Notes: a model not told the origin generated them from the letters alone. Shown: positions 24,350 to 34,341, counted from the stretch's first letter. The stretch: DNA of 55,219 nucleotides from Bacteroidaceae bacterium (GCA_017503065.1 JAFVTT010000038.1:1-55219); one strand, 5' to 3'. Made by a program: numbers and translations.

Positions 24350-25692
24350 AGACATTTAGAATAGGCGGTGTACATCCCGCCGAGAACAAACTGAGTGCGG
24401 GCAGTCCTATCCGTGAGGCTGCCCTGCCCAAGCAGGCGATATTCAGCATGTTCCAGCACATTGGCGCACCTGCCAAGCCCGTAGTGAAGAAGGGTGACGT
24501 GGTAAAGGTTGGCACTCTGCTGGGCGAGGCCGGAGGTTTTGTCAGCGCACCCATCTACTCCAGCGTCAGCGGTAAGGTGAGCAAGGTGGACGTTGCCCTG
24601 GATGCAAGCGATACCCGCCGTATGGCCGTGTATGTGGACGTTGAGGGCGACGAATGGGAGGAGAGCATCGACCGCACTCCCGACCTCGTACGTATGGAAG
24701 ACCGTCCCGACCTGGATGCGCAGACAATCGTAGAGAAGATCAAGCAGGCCGGCATAGTAGGTATGGGTGGTGCCACCTTCCCCTGCCATGTGAAGTTGTG
24801 CCCCCCTCCCGGACAGAAGGCCGAGTGTGTCATCATCAATGCCGTGGAGTGCGAACCCTATCTGACCTCCGACCATAGCCTGATGCTCGAGAAGGCCGAC
24901 GAGATACTGGTTGGCGTTAGCCTGATAATGAAGGCCGTAAACGTAGACCGTGCCTACATCGGTATTGAGAATAACAAGCCCGATGCCATCAAGTTGATGC
25001 AGGAGAAGGCCAAGGCATATCCACAGATAGAGATTGTCCCCCTGAAGGTGCAATATCCCCAGGGCGGTGAGAAGCAGTTGATAGATGCCGTCATCGGCCG
25101 TCAGGTGCCTGCACCTCCTGCCATCCCCATCAGTGTGGGTGCTGTGGTGCAGAACGTAGGTACTGCCTTTGCCATCTACGAGGCGGTAATGAAGAACAAG
25201 CCCCTCATCTCCCGTATCATCACCGTTACGGGAAAGAGCGTAAAGAACCCCTCCAACCTTCTTGCACGTTTGGGCACACCGTTCTCCCAACTCATCGACG
25301 AGTGCGGAGGCCTGCCTGCCGACACGGGCAAGATTATCGGTGGCGGTCCCATGATGGGTAAGGCACTCATCTCCCTTGACATCCCCATGACCAAGGGTTC
25401 CAGCGGCCTGCTCATTATGAACGAGAAAGAGGCACGCCGCACTGCCCCCGAGGCATGTATACGTTGCGCCAAGTGTGTAAGCGCATGCCCCATGGGACTT
25501 GAACCCTACCTGCTGGCCAAGATCAGTTCCCAGTACATGTGGGAGGAGGCAGAGAAGGAAGACATCGTATCCTGCATAGAGTGCGGTTCATGTGCCTTCA
25601 CCTGTCCCAGCCACCGTCCCCTGCTGGACAATATCCGTCTGGGCAAGTCTACCGTCATGGGCATTATCCGTGAAAGGGCGGCAAAGAAATAA
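24346..25692 (+). CDS. rnfC: Rnf complex subunit RnfC (NADH-binding)
   Basis: The NAD(H)/FMN subunit, 448 residues, peripheral on the cytosolic face. The N-terminus begins FRIGGVHPAENK as usual. The nucleotide region holds GIVGMGGATFP, and the C-terminus has two 4Fe-4S motifs, CIRCAKCVSACP and CIECGSCAFTCP. It electronically links RnfB clusters to NAD+. It overlaps the rnfB stop and lies 24 bases before rnfD. Confidence 0.97.
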   Translation: MKTFRIGGVHPAENKLSAGSPIREAALPKQAIFSMFQHIGAPAKPVVKKGDVVKVGTLLGEAGGFVSAPIYSSVSGKVSKVDVALDASDTRRMAVYVDVEGDEWEESIDRTPDLVRMEDRPDLDAQTIVEKIKQAGIVGMGGATFPCHVKLCPPPGQKAECVIINAVECEPYLTSDHSLMLEKADEILVGVSLIMKAVNVDRAYIGIENNKPDAIKLMQEKAKAYPQIEIVPLKVQYPQGGEKQLIDAVIGRQVPAPPAIPISVGAVVQNVGTAFAIYEAVMKNKPLISRIITVTGKSVKNPSNLLARLGTPFSQLIDECGGLPADTGKIIGGGPMMGKALISLDIPMTKGSSGLLIMNEKEARRTAPEACIRCAKCVSACPMGLEPYLLAKISSQYMWEEAEKEDIVSCIECGSCAFTCPSHRPLLDNIRLGKSTVMGIIRERAAKK

Positions 25693-25716
25693 TAAGAACA
25701 CAGAAAGTAAGATACA

Positions 25717-26715
25717 ATGTCAAACAGATTAATAGTTTCACTTTCTCCGCATGTCCACTCTGGCGACAGCATCCAGAAGAACATGTACGGAGTATGCCTG
25801 GCCCTGGTGCCGGCATTGGTGGCCAGTTTGTACTTCTTTGGCCTTGGTGCTGCCGTGGTACTGCTCACCAGCATCGTTTCCTGCGTGTTTTTTGAATGGG
25901 CCATCGCCAAGTTCATCCTTCGCCGCGAGAGGACAACCATCATGGACGGCTCTGCTATCCTTACTGGTATTCTGCTCGGTTTCAACATGCCCTCCAACCT
26001 GCCCGTCTGGATTATCATCATCGGTGCTCTGGTGGCAATAGGTGTGGGCAAGATGACCTTCGGAGGCCTTGGCCAGAACCCCTTCAACCCAGCACTGGTA
26101 GGACGCGTGTTCCTGCTCATCTCCTTCCCTGCACAGATGACCACATGGCCCGTTAGCGGCAGCGTGGAGTATCTCGATGCCCAGACAGGTGCCACCCCCT
26201 TGGCACTGATGAAGTGGGCCATCCAGTCAGGCGATGTCAGTGTGCTCAAGGACCTTCCCTCTTCCGTGGATATGCTCGTTGGCGTGCACGGAGGTTCTCT
26301 TGGCGAGGTTTCCGCCATCCTCCTGCTCATCGGATGCCTGTTCATGATTGTCCGCAAGATCATCACATGGCACATCCCTGTCAGCATTCTCGGCACCGTG
26401 GCACTGCTCAGCGGTGTCCTGCACATGGCCAACCCCGTCTATGCCGACCCCATCAGCGTACTCTGTAGCGGTGGTCTTATGCTCGGTGCCTGCTTCATGG
26501 CCACCGACTATGTCACCTCGCCCATGGTTCCCAAGGGACAGATCATCTATGGTGTGGCCATCGGTGCCCTCACCGTTGTCATCCGCAACTGGGGTGCTTA
26601 TCCCGAGGGCATGTCCTTTGCCATCCTCATCATGAATGCGTTCACTCCCCTTATCAACACCTATTGCAAGCCACGCCGTTTCGGTGAGGTAATCAGAAAG
26701 GAGGCCAAGAAATGA
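25717..26715 (+). CDS. rnfD: Rnf complex subunit RnfD (membrane flavoprotein)
   Basis: An integral membrane subunit of 332 residues with about nine or ten hydrophobic segments. TGATPLALMKWA (about 152-163) contains the Thr that carries covalent FMN in this family. Together with RnfG it passes electrons across the membrane while ions are pumped. Its stop overlaps the rnfG start by four bases. Confidence 0.96.
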   Translation: MSNRLIVSLSPHVHSGDSIQKNMYGVCLALVPALVASLYFFGLGAAVVLLTSIVSCVFFEWAIAKFILRRERTTIMDGSAILTGILLGFNMPSNLPVWIIIIGALVAIGVGKMTFGGLGQNPFNPALVGRVFLLISFPAQMTTWPVSGSVEYLDAQTGATPLALMKWAIQSGDVSVLKDLPSSVDMLVGVHGGSLGEVSAILLLIGCLFMIVRKIITWHIPVSILGTVALLSGVLHMANPVYADPISVLCSGGLMLGACFMATDYVTSPMVPKGQIIYGVAIGALTVVIRNWGAYPEGMSFAILIMNAFTPLINTYCKPRRFGEVIRKEAKK

Positions 26716-27311
26716 AGAAACTCCAATCCACATGGTACAATATGGCCATTGTGCTCACTGTCATCTCCGTGGTGGCAGGCGCGGCGCTGGCTTATGTGAA
26801 CGAACTCACCAAGGGTCCCATAGCCGAAATCCAGCAGCGCAATGAGGCACAGGCCATCAAGGCCGTACTTTGCGACGACAATGCCGTGATAACCGATACT
26901 GTCACCAATGGCGATGTTGTTGTTTATGTTGCCGAAAACGGAGCAGCCGTGAAGACTACCGACCCCTTGAACGGAAGTTTCGGAGGCGGTCTTACCATCA
27001 TGGTAGGTCTCAGCAAGGACTTCCAGGTGCTCGGCTACACCGTGCTTCTCTCCAACGAGACACCCGGTCTTGGCGCCAAGGCCGACGAGTGGTTCCAGAA
27101 GGGTGGCAAGGGTGAAATCGTAGGCAAGACAGCCGGTCAGTTGGCCACCACCAAGGACAATGGCGAGATAGATGCCATCACGGCCAGCACCATCACCACA
27201 CGCTCTTTCCTGCGTGCCGTGAACAATGCCTATGCCGAGTATGCCAAGGTTGTTAACCCTCATGCCGAGGCCGACGTGCACACCTCTGCCACGGCAAAGG
27301 ATATGAACTAA
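26712..27311 (+). CDS. rnfG: Rnf complex subunit RnfG (FMN-binding)
   Basis: A 199-residue subunit with one N-terminal membrane anchor (about 9-29) and an extracytoplasmic FMN_bind domain. ITASTITTRSF (about 157-167) holds the Thr expected to bind FMN covalently through a phosphoester. GLSKDFQVLGY and ETPGLGAK are typical family segments. It sits between rnfD and rnfE. Confidence 0.95.
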   Translation: MKKLQSTWYNMAIVLTVISVVAGAALAYVNELTKGPIAEIQQRNEAQAIKAVLCDDNAVITDTVTNGDVVVYVAENGAAVKTTDPLNGSFGGGLTIMVGLSKDFQVLGYTVLLSNETPGLGAKADEWFQKGGKGEIVGKTAGQLATTKDNGEIDAITASTITTRSFLRAVNNAYAEYAKVVNPHAEADVHTSATAKDMN

Positions 27312-27330
27312 AATAAGGAGGACACAAGAT

Positions 27331-27912
27331 ATGAACCAATTGAAAGTACTTTGGAACGGTATCATCAAGGAGAATCCCACCTTTGTTCTCCTTCTGGGCA
27401 TGTGCCCCACACTGGGCACCACCAGTTCTGCCATGAACGGCATGTCCATGGGCCTTGCCACTATGGCGGTGCTCATCTTCTCTAACCTGATTATCTCCCT
27501 CATCAAGAACCTTGTCCCCGACATGGTGCGCATCCCCTCGTTCATCGTGGTGATTGCCTCTCTGGTTACCATCCTGCAGATGGTCATCAAGGCCTTCGCA
27601 CCCGAGATAGACAAGTCCCTTGGCCTCTTCATCCCCCTCATCGTGGTGAACTGCATCATCCTGGGACGTGCCGAGGCTTTCGCGGCCAAGAACGGTCCCA
27701 TCAGTTCTGTCTTCGACGGCATAGGCATGGGTCTTGGTTTCACCCTTGGTCTCACCCTGCTTGGAGCCGTGCGCGAGTTTCTGGGAACCGGCAAGATCTT
27801 CTCCATGACCATCTTCCCCGACAGTTACGGAGCCCTGGTATTCGTCCTTGCCCCCGGTGCCTTCATCGCCTTGGGATACCTGATAGCGATAATCAACAAA
27901 CTAAAGAACTAA
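27331..27912 (+). CDS. rnfE: Rnf complex subunit RnfE
   Basis: A 193-residue integral membrane subunit with about six helices. It opens with NGIIKENPTFVLLLGMCPTLG, where the conserved Cys contributes to the membrane iron-sulfur centre shared with RnfA. LGRAEAFA and GMGLGFTL are family hallmarks. It lies four bases before rnfA. Confidence 0.95.
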   Translation: MNQLKVLWNGIIKENPTFVLLLGMCPTLGTTSSAMNGMSMGLATMAVLIFSNLIISLIKNLVPDMVRIPSFIVVIASLVTILQMVIKAFAPEIDKSLGLFIPLIVVNCIILGRAEAFAAKNGPISSVFDGIGMGLGFTLGLTLLGAVREFLGTGKIFSMTIFPDSYGALVFVLAPGAFIALGYLIAIINKLKN

Positions 27913-27916
27913 TCAC

Positions 27917-28537
27917 ATGGCATACATACTTATATTCATAACCGCGATATTCGTAAACAATATCGTACTGAGCCAGTTCCTTGGCATATGTCCCTTCCTC
28001 GGTGTCAGCAAGAAGGTGGAGACCGCCATGGGTATGGGTGCGGCAGTAGCCTTTGTGCTCACTTTGGCCACCATAGTAACCTATCTGATACAAGTGTATG
28101 TTCTCAATGCCTTCGGTCTTGAGTACTTGCAGACCATAGCCTTCATTTTGGTAATTGCAGCCCTTGTGCAGATGGTGGAAATAGTGCTGAAGAAGGTTTC
28201 CCCCTCCCTCTATCAGGCACTGGGCGTCTTCCTGCCCCTGATTACAACCAACTGCTGTATCCTTGGCGTTGCCATCCTTGTGGCACAGGGAACCTACAAT
28301 ACCCAGGGGCTTGAGGCCAACCTTCTCACCGGCGTTGTCTATGCCATCGCCACCGCCCTCGGTTTCGCCCTTGCTCTGGTAATCTTTGCCGGCATCCGCG
28401 AGCACCTCTCGCTGATGAACATTCCCCGTGGCATGCAGGGCATGGCCATTGCCCTCGTCACCGCAGGCCTCCTTGCCATGGCCTTTATGGGCTTCTCCGG
28501 TGTAGATGCCGGTTTGGCAAAGGCGCTGGGATTGTAG
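27917..28537 (+). CDS. rnfA: Rnf complex subunit RnfA
   Basis: A 206-residue membrane subunit homologous to RnfE in inverted topology. NNIVLSQFLGICPFLGVS near the N-terminus and LPLITTNCCILGVA in the middle hold the conserved cysteines. It is the last gene of the operon. The complete set B-C-D-G-E-A implies a working Na+ or H+-pumping ferredoxin:NAD+ oxidoreductase. Confidence 0.96.
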   Translation: MAYILIFITAIFVNNIVLSQFLGICPFLGVSKKVETAMGMGAAVAFVLTLATIVTYLIQVYVLNAFGLEYLQTIAFILVIAALVQMVEIVLKKVSPSLYQALGVFLPLITTNCCILGVAILVAQGTYNTQGLEANLLTGVVYAIATALGFALALVIFAGIREHLSLMNIPRGMQGMAIALVTAGLLAMAFMGFSGVDAGLAKALGL

Positions 28538-28560
28538 CACTGGACTGCATTTTGCAAATT

Positions 28561-28612
28561 ACTCCCCTTGCACCAAGACTTTTCCAATGTGGAGATAATG
28601 GGCAAGGGGAGT
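28561..28612 (+). terminator. Hairpin after the Rnf operon
   Basis: ACTCCCCTTGC (28561-28571) and GCAAGGGGAGT (28602-28612) form a perfect 11-bp stem. The 30-base loop contains a smaller TCCA/TGGA dyad. Only a weak T-rich stretch follows, and it lies between convergent genes, so it may serve both. Confidence 0.65.
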
Positions 28613-28814
28613 TGCTTTATATAATAGGAACATCTGTCTTAAAACACAGATTGCATTGAAGGCGGTGGGATTGGAATTTGATGGGATCCCCAAAAATCAC
28701 AAACTATTGTTGTTTAGCAAGTGTTTTAACGACATTTGCATCTAAATACACAACCGAGAATACTATTGTGCGTTTAGGTGATGCGGTTGCCTTGTCAATG
28801 CAATCACATCTTTA

Positions 28815-29282
28815 TTAGAGGACCGATGCAATCCGTTCAAGCCATAGTTTGTCGGTATTGTCAAAGGTATTGGGTAATTCACTGTCAATATCAAGTACTG
28901 CGGTCACTTTGCCATTGTGGAAAACGGGCACAACAATTTCCGAACGGGAGGCGCTGCTGCATGCTATGTGGCCGGGAAACTGATCCACGTCGGGCACGAT
29001 GATAGTTTCTTCCCTTTGCCATGAGGTGCCGCATACTCCGCGTCCTTTCCTGATGCGTGTGCAGGCAACAGGACCTTGGAAGGGACCAAGTACCAGTTCG
29101 TCGCCGACAACGCGATAGAAACCTACCCACCAGAAGCGGAAGGTTTCATAAAGGCATGCCGATATGTTTGCCATGTTGGCAATAGTGTCTTTTTCATCCT
29201 CTAAGATTGACTTAATCTGGGGAAAAAGGTTTTGATACAGTTCTTCCTTGCTGTTGCCTTGGATGACGAGTGACTCTGCCAT
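28815..29282 (-). CDS. msrC: Free methionine-R-sulfoxide reductase (GAF domain)
   Basis: A 155-residue GAF-domain enzyme that reduces free methionine-(R)-sulfoxide, probably with a glutaredoxin or thioredoxin as donor. WWVGFY, LGPFQGPVACTRI, GVCGTSW and ACSSASRSEIVVP are the fRMsr signature, including the three conserved cysteines. It follows a glutaredoxin-like gene on the same strand (127-base gap), which fits a donor-enzyme relation. Confidence 0.9.
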   Translation of the reverse strand: MAESLVIQGNSKEELYQNLFPQIKSILEDEKDTIANMANISACLYETFRFWWVGFYRVVGDELVLGPFQGPVACTRIRKGRGVCGTSWQREETIIVPDVDQFPGHIACSSASRSEIVVPVFHNGKVTAVLDIDSELPNTFDNTDKLWLERIASVL

Positions 29283-29409
29283 GAGTGTTCGGTATTATAT
29301 ATTATATAAGGTAGGGGTAGGCTCTATAAACAGAATCTGCGGTAGAGTAAACATCAGAAACCTCAAAACTGATTTACAGAACCTGCCTGTAAAGTACGGA
29401 TATAATTGT

Positions 29410-29736
29410 CTAACATCCTTTTCCGTCAATGCTGCACGAAGCACCTTCCTCAGGTTCCTCCTCAGGTAGTATCTGTGGCATGTCCTTGATTATTTCCATT
29501 GCCTTATCCAAGGAAAAGACAATGTTTCCGTCTTCAAACACGAAGCATGGTATTCCTATTGTTCCGCGCTGGCGTACCCGTTCAAAGGCAGGGTTGTTGT
29601 CGCGGAGAGATAGAAACATTTTCAGGTTTCTTGCCTGCTCTCCGATGTCGGTCAGCAGAAAGCGCGGGTCGTCCTTTAGCAGTTGCTTGACCGCCGTGCA
29701 GTCGGGGCATGTTTGCATTACGTAGACTTTGATCAT
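29410..29736 (-). CDS. Glutaredoxin-like protein
   Basis: A 108-residue thioredoxin-fold protein from the ATG at 29736 (MIKVYVMQTCPDC). The frame is open to 29916, but that stretch overlaps the neighbouring gene. The redox motif is CPDC (10-13), the cis-Pro lies in TIGIPCFVFEDG, and the C-terminus has an additional CSIDGKGC pair. Bacteroidetes members of this group are annotated glutaredoxin-related. Likely cytosolic. Confidence 0.82.
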   Translation of the reverse strand: MIKVYVMQTCPDCTAVKQLLKDDPRFLLTDIGEQARNLKMFLSLRDNNPAFERVRQRGTIGIPCFVFEDGNIVFSLDKAMEIIKDMPQILPEEEPEEGASCSIDGKGC

Positions 29737-29752
29737 AGTTGTATGGTTTTTC

Positions 29753-30064
29753 TTATTTGACAAAAACAGGTTCTGCAATAGATTCATCCGGCCACTTGGG
29801 CAGATATAGCAATGCCGAAGGTTTGCCACCCATTCCCTGCCAGTCAATCTTTCTGAGGAAAGAGAAGTCGGGAGGCCCGAATTCGAACGAACGTCCGTAC
29901 AGCAATACGGCACCACGCAGAGGGTCGTGTTTCCACAGTCCTCCGCCTCCCGTACCGTCTTCTCCGTACGACAGGAGATCGTGATGCAGATAGACTCTCC
30001 CGAACTTCAGTACGCCGTCCTGTGTTATGATGAATTTCTGATACATGGCAGTGTCTGTATTCAA
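29753..30064 (-). CDS. Conserved hypothetical protein
   Basis: A 103-residue protein, or 97 from the second ATG (30046, MYQKFIITQDG), which would avoid overlapping the upstream stop. It is rich in Gly and aromatic residues (GEDGTGGGGLWKHD, YGRSFEFGPPDF, IDWQGMGGKPS, YLPKWPDE) with no signal peptide or membrane segment. I recall similar proteins in many Bacteroidales but no function. It lies between the EFR1-like and glutaredoxin-like genes. Confidence 0.75.
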   Translation of the reverse strand: MNTDTAMYQKFIITQDGVLKFGRVYLHHDLLSYGEDGTGGGGLWKHDPLRGAVLLYGRSFEFGPPDFSFLRKIDWQGMGGKPSALLYLPKWPDESIAEPVFVK

Positions 30065-30885
30065 ATCAGGTACTTGTTCTCCTTGCGCAGGGAGAAATTC
30101 TCTGCCAGCAGTGGTGCGAAAGGAGTGGGGTAGGTGCGGGCATTAGCCGGACAGCCTTTCACGCAGGCACAGCATTTGATACATAGTGAGGCATCCGTTT
30201 CCTGCGGGTTGCTCCTGCTGATTGCCGATGTGGGGCACAAGTCGGCGCATGTACCGCATGCATTGCACAGCGAGGTGTCGGCAAGCGGAGATGCAGGCAT
30301 AGGCACTCCCGACTGCATCCAGGTCATTACGGTTTGCTTGAAGTGCATCATTGTCCCGGCATCCTGATGGGGCTGTTCTATGGCACTGGCATCTATGGTC
30401 TCAGCGATTCGGCCTTCATTCCATTTCTTGGCTATCTCCTGTCCGAACTGTTCTGCAAACAGGATGTCAGCGGCATCAGGTCTGCCCACGGCAATGGGTG
30501 TCTGCTCTGTGGAATAGGAATGTTCTCCAATGAATGTTGCCGCCGCCATTGTCCGGACCCCCCTTTCGGTGAGGAAGGAAGATAGTTCTTCAAGCGCCTG
30601 TTCGTAATGACGGTTCCCGTAAACCACAACGGGCACGGCAGGTGTGTCGTTGCCACGTATAGCATCCAGGCGTTGCATTGCGGTTGGGGCTACATGTCCT
30701 CCATATACGGGAACGCAGACAAGTAGTAACTGGTCGGAATTGAAATTCAGATTAACAGAAGTCTGACGGGTAATGTCCGTGAAATGCATATCCTGTCCGC
30801 CTATTCCTTTTGCTATCCCTTCGGCTACCCGACGGGATGTGCCGGTAGGGGAAAATGTAAGTATGTGCAGTTCCATCTTCTTCAT
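30061..30885 (-). CDS. EFR1-like flavodoxin/ferredoxin fusion
   Basis: A 274-residue protein. Residues 1 to about 150 are flavodoxin-like (FSPTGTSRRVAEGIA for FMN phosphate, VPVYGGHVAP, VVVYGNRHYEQAL). The C-terminal 70 residues are a two-cluster ferredoxin: CNACGTCADLCP and CIKCCACVKGCP. EFR1-family proteins shuttle low-potential electrons in anaerobes; the partner is unknown. A minus-strand TACGTTTG (30897-30904) lies just upstream and would give a very short leader; ATG 30876 is an alternative start. It heads the redox cluster. Confidence 0.88.
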   Translation of the reverse strand: MKKMELHILTFSPTGTSRRVAEGIAKGIGGQDMHFTDITRQTSVNLNFNSDQLLLVCVPVYGGHVAPTAMQRLDAIRGNDTPAVPVVVYGNRHYEQALEELSSFLTERGVRTMAAATFIGEHSYSTEQTPIAVGRPDAADILFAEQFGQEIAKKWNEGRIAETIDASAIEQPHQDAGTMMHFKQTVMTWMQSGVPMPASPLADTSLCNACGTCADLCPTSAISRSNPQETDASLCIKCCACVKGCPANARTYPTPFAPLLAENFSLRKENKYLI

Positions 30886-30896
30886 TTTGTTTTTTA

Positions 30897-30904
30897 CAAA
30901 CGTA
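30897..30904 (-). promoter_or_regulatory. -7 box of the EFR1/glutaredoxin/msrC cluster
   Basis: Minus-strand TACGTTTG fits TAnnTTTG and lies 11 bases before the ATG at 30885. Confidence 0.45.
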
Positions 30905-31047
30905 AAGATACGTGTTTCATTTCATTTTGCCAAGTCCTTGCTGGATAATTGATGCGTATGTGTAAGGATTTCCCATGAATTTGCCACCTATATGATGTTT
31001 TTGCCAAAATAAAGCCAGCATACTGATGATGCTATCATTGTATTTCG

Positions 31048-31055
31048 TATCTTTG
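31048..31055 (+). promoter_or_regulatory. -7 box of the two-permease ABC operon
   Basis: TATCTTTG lies 26 bases before the ATG at 31082. No clear -33 element. Confidence 0.6.
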
Positions 31056-31081
31056 CACTAAAGACAAGACACAGTTATCGG

Positions 31082-31801
31082 ATGATACACCTCAGGGACA
31101 TCAACAAGACATACTTCGGAGCACAGCCCCTGCATGTGCTCAAGGGCATAAACCTGGACGTCGGGGAGGGAGAGTTCGTCTCCATAATGGGACAATCCGG
31201 TTCGGGCAAGTCCACCCTGCTCAATATATTGGGCATACTGGACAATTACGACTCGGGCGAATACACTCTGGCAGGCACAAGGATATGGAACCTGTCCGAA
31301 TCCAAGGCGGCGTATTACCGCAACAGGATGATAGGCTTCATATTCCAGTCCTTCAACCTGATCGGTTTCAAGAATGCGGTGGAGAACGTGGAACTGCCCC
31401 TTTACTATCAGGGTGTCGGGCGCAAGGAAAGGCACCGTATGGCCATGGAGTATCTGGACCGTCTCGGCCTGGCACAGTGGGCGGAGCATTACCCCAACGA
31501 GATGTCCGGCGGACAGAAGCAGCGTGTGGCAATAGCGCGTGCCCTGATAACCAAACCCAAGATAATCCTGGCAGACGAACCTACAGGTGCCCTTGACTCC
31601 AAGACCAGTGTGGAGGTGATGCAGTTGCTGAAGGAACTGAACCGCGAGCAGGGCATGACCATAGTGGTGGTTACGCACGAAAGCGGTGTGGCCAACGAGA
31701 CAAACAAGATCATCCGGATACAGGACGGCATAATAGGCAACATAGAGATAAACGGGGAGCACAACGCATCGCCCTTCGGCATAAACGGATACATGAAATG
31801 A
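31082..31801 (+). CDS. ABC transporter ATPase (MacB/LolD type)
   Basis: A 239-residue ATPase with Walker [10 protein letters not shown] (37-45), signature MSGGQKQR, Walker B IILADEP and the switch His in VVTHE. It belongs to the MacB/LolD group, which powers mechanotransmission through FtsX-like permeases. It overlaps the first permease gene by four bases. Confidence 0.94.
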   Translation: MIHLRDINKTYFGAQPLHVLKGINLDVGEGEFVSIMGQSGSGKSTLLNILGILDNYDSGEYTLAGTRIWNLSESKAAYYRNRMIGFIFQSFNLIGFKNAVENVELPLYYQGVGRKERHRMAMEYLDRLGLAQWAEHYPNEMSGGQKQRVAIARALITKPKIILADEPTGALDSKTSVEVMQLLKELNREQGMTIVVVTHESGVANETNKIIRIQDGIIGNIEINGEHNASPFGINGYMK

Positions 31802-33057
31802 TAGAACTCCTGAAGGAAATATGGACAACGGTGAGTCACAACAAGTTGCGCACCGCACTGACAGGATTTGCCGTGGGATGGGGAATCTTCATCCTCATCT
31901 TCCTTCTAGGGGCAGGCAACGGACTTATAAACGCACAGATGAAGCAGTCTGAGCGTTTCCTTGCCAACTCTATGGTAGTCTTCGGCGGATGGACCACAAA
32001 GCCTTACAATGGATTTGAACGCGGACGCAACATAAGGTTAGACAACAAGGACCTGCTTACAACAGCTAACAGTTTCACAGAAAACATAAAGCAGACAGGT
32101 GCCGCAGTCTGGAGGGGAGGGGCAACCTTCAGTCTTAAGGCCAACTATGTGGCGGCACAGAACATATGTGGCGCATATCCGGTGAAGGCAAGGATAGACA
32201 AACTCGAAATGGTCCATGGCAGGTTCATCAACGACATAGATATCCGAGAGAAGCGCAAGGTGATAATTCTCACCCAGACCCAGGCAAAGGAACTTGCCAG
32301 AGACATGGCCTCCCTGCCGGGAAAGTACATAAAGGTAAACGACATAATGTTCCTTGTGGTGGGTATATGCAAGGATGACAGTTCCGACGAGAACAATACA
32401 GCCTTTGCCCCTTTCACAATAATATCTACGATATACAATTACGGGCACAGGGTAGACAGGCTGGAGTTTACCTTCACCGGTGTTTCCACCCAGGAGGAAA
32501 GCGATGCCTTTGAAGACAGATACCGCTCGCGCATAAATTCCAATCACGATGCCGCCCCTGACGATGATGGTGCCGTGTGGATATGGAACAGGCTTGCCCA
32601 AAGCATACAGATGAATGCCGGTCTTGCCATACTGCGCACAGCACTCTGGATAGTGGGCCTGTTTACATTGCTGAGCGGTGTTGTGGGCGTAAGCAATATC
32701 ATGCTCATTACGGTGAAGGAGCGTACCCGGGAAATTGGCATACGCAAAGCCTTGGGGGCTGGCACGTGGTCAATACTGAGGATGATTATCGTGGAGAGCG
32801 TCGTAATAACGACATTCTTCGGCTACATAGGCATGCTTTGTGGTGTGTTGGCAAACGAGTACATGAATGCCACCATAGGCAAGGAAGTGGTAGACACCGG
32901 CATATTCCAGGCAACCATGTTCCTCAATCCCACCGTGGGGCTGGACGTGTGCATACAGGCAACCATGGTGATGATAATAGCAGGTACCGTGGCAGGTCTG
33001 ATACCTGCCCTCAAGGCAGCAAGGGTAAGGCCCATAGTGGCTCTAAATGCGAAATAA
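31798..33057 (+). CDS. FtsX-like ABC permease 1 (MacB type)
   Basis: A 419-residue permease with an N-terminal helix (about 20-40, [16 protein letters not shown]), a large periplasmic domain, and three C-terminal helices in the FtsX pattern ([28 protein letters not shown]). It lies 18 bases before a second, related permease, so the pair may form a heterodimer. Confidence 0.92.
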   Translation: MIELLKEIWTTVSHNKLRTALTGFAVGWGIFILIFLLGAGNGLINAQMKQSERFLANSMVVFGGWTTKPYNGFERGRNIRLDNKDLLTTANSFTENIKQTGAAVWRGGATFSLKANYVAAQNICGAYPVKARIDKLEMVHGRFINDIDIREKRKVIILTQTQAKELARDMASLPGKYIKVNDIMFLVVGICKDDSSDENNTAFAPFTIISTIYNYGHRVDRLEFTFTGVSTQEESDAFEDRYRSRINSNHDAAPDDDGAVWIWNRLAQSIQMNAGLAILRTALWIVGLFTLLSGVVGVSNIMLITVKERTREIGIRKALGAGTWSILRMIIVESVVITTFFGYIGMLCGVLANEYMNATIGKEVVDTGIFQATMFLNPTVGLDVCIQATMVMIIAGTVAGLIPALKAARVRPIVALNAK

Positions 33058-33075
33058 TGTCATAAGCAATTACAG

Positions 33076-34311
33076 ATGACCGAATTCATTAGAGAAATAC
33101 TCGATACCATCTCTCGCAACAGAAGCCGCAGCCTGCTTACGGGGTTCGGTGTCTTTTGGGGGATATTCATACTTGTATGCCTCATAGGAAGCACACATGG
33201 CCTTAAGGAATTGCTGCAGAACAACTTCAGCAATTTCGCCACCAATTCCGCCATGGTATGGTCAAGGCCCACAACCAAGATCTACAAGGGATTCCAGAAG
33301 GGAAGGGTATGGCAGATGAACAATTCGGATGTGGCACGCCTGCGCAACAACATTCCAGAATTGGATGTCGTTACACCTATGCTGTCAGGAGGCTCAAAGT
33401 TGGCCGTAAACGGCGAAAACAATTATACTGCCAATGTCAGCGGCACCACCGAGGAGTACCAAAAGGTATGCACACCGGAAATGCGCTATGGCCGGCACCT
33501 GAACGTTATGGACATCAAGCAGGGACGCAAGGTGTGCGTGATAGGCAGGCAGGTGTACGAAAACCTGTTTCCGGAAGGCGACGACCCTCTGGGCAAGAGT
33601 GTACGCATAGACTCCACCTACTATAGTGTCGTTGGAGTAGATTTCAATCCGGGAAACTTCTCCATAGGAGGCAGGACGGACGAAAGCATACTGATACCCA
33701 TCAGTGTGATGCAACGTGTTTACAATCTCGGCAATGAGGTCCACCTGATAGCAATGACAGCCAAGGACGGGATAAAGATGGGAATGCTGACATCACGCAT
33801 ACGCCAGACAATAGCAAGTCGGCACCTTATCAGCCCGGAGGATGAACAGGCCATATCAGTTTTCAACACCGAGGTGCTCTTCGGCATACTGGACAGCCTG
33901 TTCCGCGGCGTCACCTTCCTCAGTTGGCTCGTGGGCATAGGCACTCTGCTGGCAGGAGCCATAGGAGTGAGCAATATCATGATGGTGACGGTAAAGGAGA
34001 GGACCGTGGAGATAGGCATACGTCGTGCCATAGGTGCCACCCCAAGGATGATACTGACACAGATAATATGCGAAAGCATCCTTCTTACTGCGGTAGCGGG
34101 TATGATGGGCATACTTCTGGCCGTGTCTGTGCTACAAATGGTGGAACTTGCCAATACGGAGAACGGAGTTGCATCTGCCCATTTCCAGGTGGACTTCTGG
34201 ACAGCAATCATAGCAACCCTGCTGCTGTGCCTGTTGGGCGGACTGGCCGGTATGGCACCGGCCCTGAGGGCTATGGCCATAAAGCCGGTAGATGCCATGA
34301 GGGACGAATAG
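33076..34311 (+). CDS. FtsX-like ABC permease 2 (MacB type)
   Basis: A 411-residue paralogue of permease 1 with the same topology. Its FtsX segment is GAIGVSNIMMVTVKERTVEIGIRRAIGA. One ATPase with two different permeases suggests a heterodimeric pump, as in several Bacteroidetes MacB-like operons. The exported substrate is unknown. Confidence 0.92.
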   Translation: MTEFIREILDTISRNRSRSLLTGFGVFWGIFILVCLIGSTHGLKELLQNNFSNFATNSAMVWSRPTTKIYKGFQKGRVWQMNNSDVARLRNNIPELDVVTPMLSGGSKLAVNGENNYTANVSGTTEEYQKVCTPEMRYGRHLNVMDIKQGRKVCVIGRQVYENLFPEGDDPLGKSVRIDSTYYSVVGVDFNPGNFSIGGRTDESILIPISVMQRVYNLGNEVHLIAMTAKDGIKMGMLTSRIRQTIASRHLISPEDEQAISVFNTEVLFGILDSLFRGVTFLSWLVGIGTLLAGAIGVSNIMMVTVKERTVEIGIRRAIGATPRMILTQIICESILLTAVAGMMGILLAVSVLQMVELANTENGVASAHFQVDFWTAIIATLLLCLLGGLAGMAPALRAMAIKPVDAMRDE

Positions 34312-34341
34312 GAAATATAAGTAACACAACAACTGACATAT

